NCBI GenBank assembly: GCA_026397955.1
Contig: JAPLTV010000059.1
Coordinates: 62,001-126,000, forward strand
Length of the DNA stretch: 64,000 bases
Origin: Verrucomicrobiota bacterium
GTDB taxonomy: Bacteria; Verrucomicrobiota; Verrucomicrobiia; Opitutales; UBA953
Direction: 5' to 3'
Position 1 is the first letter of the stretch; each line of letters starts with the position of its first letter. Shown piece by piece: positions 59,395-64,000 of the stretch. Below the pieces are notes generated by a model, which was not told the DNA's origin, ran no database searches, and saw nothing but the letters and a program-made list of their open reading frames with translations. The position numbers were made by a program, and so were the translations under genes.

Positions 59395-61209
59395 ATGTCG
59401 AACGAACCGCTCAGCCAGAACCGTAACCTGCTCCGCTGGGTGGAGAAGATGGCCGACCTCTGCCAGCCGGCCCGGATCCACTGGGTCGATGGAAGCCAGG
59501 CCGAAGCCGACCTTCTCTATGCCGAGATGGTCGAGAAAGGCACGATGCAGAAATTAAACGAAAAGCTTTGGCCAGGCTGCTATTACGCACGCTCGGACGC
59601 CTCCGACGTGGCGCGCGTCGAGGATCGTACCTTCATTTGCTCCCAATCGAAGGAGGCCGCTGGCCCGAATAATAATTGGGAGAACCCGTTTGAGATGCGC
59701 CGCAAGCTGCGCGGGATGTTCACCGGCTGCATGGCGGGCCGCACGATGTATGTCCTCCCCTTCAGCATGGGGCCAGTCGGCTCGCCGATGGCGCAACTCG
59801 GCGTCGAGCTCACCGACTCTCCGTACGTCGTCGTGAACATGCGGATCATGGCGCGTATCGGCCTGCCGGTGTACGCCGAGATTGATCGCGGCCATCAACG
59901 TGTGGTTCCCTGCGTGCATTCCGTCGGTGCCCCGCTGGGCAAAGGCAAGAAGGACGTTCCTTGGCCGTGTAATCCGGACAAGTACATCGTCCACTTCCCG
60001 GAATCACGCGAGATTTGGAGCTACGGCTCGGGTTACGGCGGCAACGCGCTGCTCGGCAAGAAGTGCTTCGCCCTCCGCATCGCCTCCAACATGGCGCGAG
60101 ACGACGGCTGGATGGCCGAACACATGCTCATCCTCGGCGTCGAAGACCCGCAGGGTGAGAAGACCTATGTCGCAGCGGCTTTTCCCAGCGCCTGCGGCAA
60201 GACCAACTTCGCGATGCTCGTCCCGCCTCCCGAACTCGTGCAGCAAGGCTGGAAGGTGACCACGCTCGGGGACGACATCGCCTGGATCAAGCCCGACGCC
60301 GACGGCCGACTGCATGCCATCAATCCTGAGGCTGGATTTTTCGGCGTGGCCCCGGGCACTTCCGCCGAGACCAACCCGAACGCGATGGCCACCCTCTCGT
60401 GCAATACAATCTTTACCAATGTGGCCCTGACCCCCGAAGGCGGAGTCTGGTGGGAAGGGATGACCAAGACGCCCCCGCCCCGCCTGACCGACTGGCAGGG
60501 CAATCCCTGGACGCCAGAAATCGCCCAACGCACCGGCGCCAAGGCCGCCCATCCTAACTCGCGCTTCACCGCACCGGCCTCGCAGTGCCCGACAATCGAT
60601 GCGGACTGGGAGAAACCCTCGGGTGTCCCCATCAGCGCCATCGTCTTCGGCGGCCGACGCGCCGCCACCATCCCGCTTGTCTACCAGGCGTTCAACTGGA
60701 GTTCGGGCGTCTACATCGGCGCGACAATGGGCAGCGAGATGACCGCGGCCGCCGCCGGGACGGTCGGGAAGGTCCGTCGCGATCCGATGGCAATGCTTCC
60801 CTTCTGCGGCTACCACATGGGCGACTATTTCCGTCACTGGATCTCGATGCAGAAGAAGATCTCTGAGACGCCGCGCATCTTCCACGTGAACTGGTTCCGC
60901 AAGGACGCCGAAGGCAAATTCCTCTGGCCAGGCTTCGGCGAGAATATGCGCGTGCTCAAATGGATCGTCCAACGCGCCCGCGTGCGCGCCCAAGCCAAGG
61001 AAACGCCCATCGGATGGATGCCGCGCTACGAGGACATCGACTGGAACGGACTCGATTTCTCGAAGGAACGCTTCGAAGAGCTACAATCTTTCGATCGACA
61101 GGCCTGGCGGGCTGAAGTCATGGCCCACGAGGAACTTTTCCTCGACCTCCACGACCGCCTCCCCAAGGAACTCATCTACGAACGCGAACTGCTCATCTGC
61201 AGGATGTGA
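59395..61209 (+). CDS. pckG: Phosphoenolpyruvate carboxykinase (GTP)
   Basis: Interconverts oxaloacetate plus GTP with PEP, the gluconeogenic step. It is 604 aa from the chosen start. Family marks: [13 protein letters not shown], the kinase P-loop [40 protein letters not shown] and [10 protein letters not shown]. The GTP-type P-loop Cys is kept. GTG at 59341 and ATG at 59380 are alternative starts; ATG at 59395 fits family N-termini. Both ppc and pckG are present, so PEP-oxaloacetate exchange can run both ways. Overlaps the next gene by four bases. Confidence 0.95.
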   Translation: MSNEPLSQNRNLLRWVEKMADLCQPARIHWVDGSQAEADLLYAEMVEKGTMQKLNEKLWPGCYYARSDASDVARVEDRTFICSQSKEAAGPNNNWENPFEMRRKLRGMFTGCMAGRTMYVLPFSMGPVGSPMAQLGVELTDSPYVVVNMRIMARIGLPVYAEIDRGHQRVVPCVHSVGAPLGKGKKDVPWPCNPDKYIVHFPESREIWSYGSGYGGNALLGKKCFALRIASNMARDDGWMAEHMLILGVEDPQGEKTYVAAAFPSACGKTNFAMLVPPPELVQQGWKVTTLGDDIAWIKPDADGRLHAINPEAGFFGVAPGTSAETNPNAMATLSCNTIFTNVALTPEGGVWWEGMTKTPPPRLTDWQGNPWTPEIAQRTGAKAAHPNSRFTAPASQCPTIDADWEKPSGVPISAIVFGGRRAATIPLVYQAFNWSSGVYIGATMGSEMTAAAAGTVGKVRRDPMAMLPFCGYHMGDYFRHWISMQKKISETPRIFHVNWFRKDAEGKFLWPGFGENMRVLKWIVQRARVRAQAKETPIGWMPRYEDIDWNGLDFSKERFEELQSFDRQAWRAEVMAHEELFLDLHDRLPKELIYERELLICRM

Positions 61210-63128
61210 CCCCCGTGACACCGACCCCCTCCCTCTGGCGCCTATTACTGCTGTCCCTGCTGATGATCTTCGGCGGGGGTCTGGCCTGCCATCTGCTCCA
61301 GAGCGACGGCGGACGCGTGGAAGTCACAGGCTTCCGCCTCGACACGGTCAACGGCCAGTGGGTCACGGCGGATCTCTTTCGGCCGGTCGCCGCCACGCAC
61401 GAACACCCGGCCCCGGCGGTGCTGATCTGCCCGGGCTTCGAACGCAGCAAGGAGACGATGGCCTCCTTCTCGATGGAGCTGGCCCGACGCGGCTTCGTGG
61501 TGATCACGATCGACCCTTATAACCAAGGCGCCTCCAGCGCCACGATGGAGCGCCGTTCGGCGACGAAGGAAGGCTACGGGCTCGTCGCGATGGCGGAGTA
61601 CGTCCACGGCAAGACCGGCCCCGATTTCATCGACCGTACCCGCGTCGGAGCATTCGGCTACTCCGCCGGCGGCAACGCCGTCCTGCAGACGGCCTCCCAA
61701 TTCGGCGCCCGCCAAGCGACGGCCCTCCGCCGCGCGACGCGCCTCGACTCCGAGAAGGGCCGCGCGGTGACCGATAACGAGATCGCTTCCGCACAACGCG
61801 AGAACCTGCTCACGGCGATCTTCGTCGGCGGCTACGTCCTCACGATGAACGAAGAGGTCTTCGCCCCGGTCGACGCCAACGTGGGCATGGATTACGCCCG
61901 CTCCGATGAAGGCGCGTTCCGTAACGTCGCCGGCAGCGCCGACATGCGTACGGCGGCGGAATCGCTGGCGCTCGTCAACTCAGCCCGACCCGCCGAGGGC
62001 AAGCTCAAGGAGATCGAGATCGGACGCGCTTACGGAGACACCGACGCCCGTACTTATCGCATCGTCCATAACACGCCAGGCATCCACCCGCTGCTCCCCT
62101 ACGACGATCGCTTCGTCGCGCACGTCCTAGGCTTCTTCGAACTCACCCTCCGCGCCCCTTCCCCTTTGCCGGCCGATGACCAACGCTGGAAACTCCGCGA
62201 AGCCGCCACGGCGACGAGCCTCGTCGGCGGACTGCTCTTCGTGATTCCTTGCGCCGCCTTGCTCCTGCGTCTGCCGTTCTTTGCGTCGGTCCGCCAACCA
62301 ACGCCTCCCGCCGTCCCTGCGCCCACAGCCGCAGGACGTAAACTCGCGTGGTGCTTGTTCTTCTTCGGCGCCTTCGTCGCGGCAGGCCTGTTCATGCCGC
62401 TCGCCAAGGCGACGCTCACGATCTTCCCCGAGGCGAGTTCGGTGAAGCAGACCTGGTGGTTCCCGCAACGAATCAATAACGCGCTGCTGCTCTGGGCGCT
62501 GGCCAACGGGACGATCGCCCTGACTTTGTTCTGGGGCGCCTACCGCCTCCATGGTCGGCATCACGGCGTCACGCCCGCGATGTGGGGACTGAAGCTCACC
62601 CCCAAGACGGCCGGCCTCACCGCCCTACTCGCCTTCACCGTTGTCGGATGCTTCTACGCGCTGCTCTTCACTTGCTACGAACTGTTCCATGCGGACTTCC
62701 GCTGCCTCTTCGTCGCCGCCTCGACGGCCTTCCCCTCCAAGATGCTCATCGTGGCGCTAGAATACGTCCCACTGTTCTTCGTGTTCTATTTCGCCAACTC
62801 CCTCCGCGTCAACGGGGGCACGCGCCACGAAGGCGTCCCCGCCTGGCGCTCAGGACTCTACAATGCCCTCGGCAACACGCTCGGGCTCATCCTTGTGCTG
62901 TCGCTCCAATACCTGCACCTCGGCGCCACGGAGCAGCCCTTCTGGACCGACGGATGGCTCTATGTGAACCTGCTCTTCGGCGTGATCCCGATGATGTTCC
63001 TGCTGCCCTGGCTGCACCGCATCTTCTTCGACCTCAGCGGCCAGACATGGCTGGGCCCGCTCATCACCTGTCCGCTGTTCGTGATGATGATGCTGACCAG
63101 CAACGTCTGCTATATCCCCCTGAAGTAA
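61206..63128 (+). CDS. Alpha/beta hydrolase fused to a polytopic membrane domain
   Basis: A 640-aa protein. One N-terminal membrane segment (10-30) precedes an alpha/beta hydrolase domain (40-310): [22 protein letters not shown] is the oxyanion region, GYSAGG carries the nucleophile Ser153, and HPLLPYD supplies a possible catalytic His. Residues 335-640 hold about seven or eight membrane segments. Start GTG at 61206 overlaps the pckG stop; GTG at 61215 is the alternative. Substrate unknown. The hydrolase would lie on the periplasmic side if the first segment is an anchor. Confidence 0.78.
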   Translation: MTPVTPTPSLWRLLLLSLLMIFGGGLACHLLQSDGGRVEVTGFRLDTVNGQWVTADLFRPVAATHEHPAPAVLICPGFERSKETMASFSMELARRGFVVITIDPYNQGASSATMERRSATKEGYGLVAMAEYVHGKTGPDFIDRTRVGAFGYSAGGNAVLQTASQFGARQATALRRATRLDSEKGRAVTDNEIASAQRENLLTAIFVGGYVLTMNEEVFAPVDANVGMDYARSDEGAFRNVAGSADMRTAAESLALVNSARPAEGKLKEIEIGRAYGDTDARTYRIVHNTPGIHPLLPYDDRFVAHVLGFFELTLRAPSPLPADDQRWKLREAATATSLVGGLLFVIPCAALLLRLPFFASVRQPTPPAVPAPTAAGRKLAWCLFFFGAFVAAGLFMPLAKATLTIFPEASSVKQTWWFPQRINNALLLWALANGTIALTLFWGAYRLHGRHHGVTPAMWGLKLTPKTAGLTALLAFTVVGCFYALLFTCYELFHADFRCLFVAASTAFPSKMLIVALEYVPLFFVFYFANSLRVNGGTRHEGVPAWRSGLYNALGNTLGLILVLSLQYLHLGATEQPFWTDGWLYVNLLFGVIPMMFLLPWLHRIFFDLSGQTWLGPLITCPLFVMMMLTSNVCYIPLK

Positions 63129-63134
63129 GTCGCC

Positions 63135-64000
63135 TTACTTGCTGGAGCGAAAAGGCCCAGCCGGAAGACCGTCCTTGCCCGCGGAGAAGACGCTCACTTC
63201 AGGGAAGTTGGCCCAAGCGTAACGGACTTCCTTAGGCTCCTTCACGCCGGCGGCGGAGACGGAAACCTGGGCGCCGTCGGCCTTGGCCTGGGCGAAGATC
63301 CACTTACCGTCGGCACCGAGGAGCGCGAAGCCCTTGCCATCGTTATTCAAGGTCACGGCACGATCGTAAGTGAGCACCCAGGCGTCGCCCTTGCGTTCAG
63401 ACTTCACGACGCGCGGGGCTTCGCCGTCGGTACGGGTCTTGTAAACGCGCTGCAACGCGACGGCGGCGAGGCGCTCGCCGATGGGCAGTTTGTTCTTGGG
63501 ATGGATATCCTTCTCGTCGCCGAGGTCGATGTTCACGGTCTGCATCGCCCCCGGAACATTGTCAGCGATCCACTCCATGGACTCACGGATGCGCGGCCAG
63601 CCGGAATCTTCAACGGCAAGTTCAGGGTGACGGGCGAGGAAACGAGGCAGCTGGACGATAATGAACGGGAATTCCTTACCCCAGGCCTTTTGCCACGACT
63701 TGATCATCGAACCGAGGACCCACTTATAGGCCTCGGGCTGACCGGCGTTGGACTCGCCCTGATACCAGAGGGCGCCGCGGAAGGAGTAGCCGACGAGTGG
63801 AGCGACCATGCCGTTCCAGTTCATATGCGGGCCATTGGCCCAGACGGGAGCGAGCCTACCCGCATCCTGACGCAGTTTGGCCAGCGCAGCCTTGTCCTTC
63901 TCGACTGCGATCTTGGCGGCAAGCTTCTCGAAGGCCGCGGCGCGGGTCTTGATGCCAGCAGTCTCCCGTGCGTCGAAATCCTTGGCGTCGGGGACGTCGG
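63135..64000 (-). CDS. Sialate O-acetylesterase family protein, C-terminal part (5' end outside window)
   Basis: The minus-strand frame stays open to the right edge, so the N-terminus, including the catalytic Ser block, is missing. The visible part starts with a helical stretch (DAKDFDARETAGIKTRAAA, near the edge) and contains the family motif MVAPLVGYSFRGALWYQGESNA, then IGERLAAVALQRVY and a C-terminal beta domain (GFALLGADGKWIFAQAKA). Such enzymes remove O-acetyl groups from sialic acid or plant polysaccharides. An internal Met at 63824 is not the start. Convergent with the hydrolase gene. Confidence 0.85.
   Translation of the reverse strand, partial: DVPDAKDFDARETAGIKTRAAAFEKLAAKIAVEKDKAALAKLRQDAGRLAPVWANGPHMNWNGMVAPLVGYSFRGALWYQGESNAGQPEAYKWVLGSMIKSWQKAWGKEFPFIIVQLPRFLARHPELAVEDSGWPRIRESMEWIADNVPGAMQTVNIDLGDEKDIHPKNKLPIGERLAAVALQRVYKTRTDGEAPRVVKSERKGDAWVLTYDRAVTLNNDGKGFALLGADGKWIFAQAKADGAQVSVSAAGVKEPKEVRYAWANFPEVSVFSAGKDGLPAGPFRSSK

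Overview
The window is one 64 kb stretch of a GC-rich (roughly 62%, estimated by eye) Gram-negative bacterial chromosome. The gene content fits the PVC group, most likely Verrucomicrobiota (Opitutae-like). It has a signal-peptide sulfatase, several secreted SGNH hydrolases and a sialate O-acetylesterase, a lipid A gene of the lpxI type, TPR and GYF_2 proteins, and almost no Shine-Dalgarno motifs. The taxonomic placement is an inference from gene content. No insertion sequence, prophage, integrase or CRISPR array was seen.

Layout, left to right. 1-5.7 kb: end of cdsA overlapping miaA, a peroxiredoxin, aconitase acnA and aroQ, with clear terminators between transcription units. 5.7-10.2 kb, minus strand: a DAO-type flavoprotein, a lipoprotein trio (COG3014-type, YcfL-like, LpoB-like) and an AEC transporter. 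10.26-10.75 kb: the tmRNA gene with its own promoter and terminator. 10.9-13.7 kb: a sulfatase and a HEAT/THUMP-like/methyltransferase fusion. 14-20 kb: gltB and gltD; gltB is broken by an apparent 47-nt deletion. 20-24.5 kb: a SulP transporter, an EF-hand secreted protein, an inositol-phosphatase family enzyme and a small membrane protein. 24.5-30.4 kb: PEP carboxylase, a Ski2/Suv3-like helicase and an SGNH hydrolase. 30.5 kb: RNase P RNA. 30.9-36.4 kb, minus strand: ptsI-hisC-hisB-hisH-gltA.

36.4-45.1 kb is the most unusual region. An ECF sigma/anti-sigma-like pair lies divergent from a tightly packed four-gene cassette: a zinc-ribbon GTPase, a GAP1-type membrane protein, a 982-residue membrane/coiled-coil protein and a GYF_2 membrane protein. 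The first two resemble the GTPase/GAP1 pairs described from comparative genomics of bacterial NTP-dependent conflict systems, but no toxin or nuclease effector is visible here.

45.1-64 kb: a tRNA with anticodon CAT, rsfS, nadD, lpxI, a Tat-exported phosphoesterase, a panB-gpsA-SET-domain operon, a TPR protein, a divergent adenylosuccinate synthetase, a histone-deacetylase-like enzyme divergent from a bacterial PARG-type macrodomain protein, a second GYF_2 protein with two secreted SGNH-like proteins, GTP-type PEP carboxykinase overlapping an alpha/beta hydrolase with a membrane domain, and the end of a sialate O-acetylesterase gene.

Central carbon metabolism is well represented (acnA, gltA, ppc, pckG, ptsI), as are nitrogen assimilation (gltBD), histidine, NAD, pantothenate, aromatic, purine and lipid synthesis, tRNA maturation (miaA, rnpB) and ribosome rescue or silencing (ssrA, rsfS).
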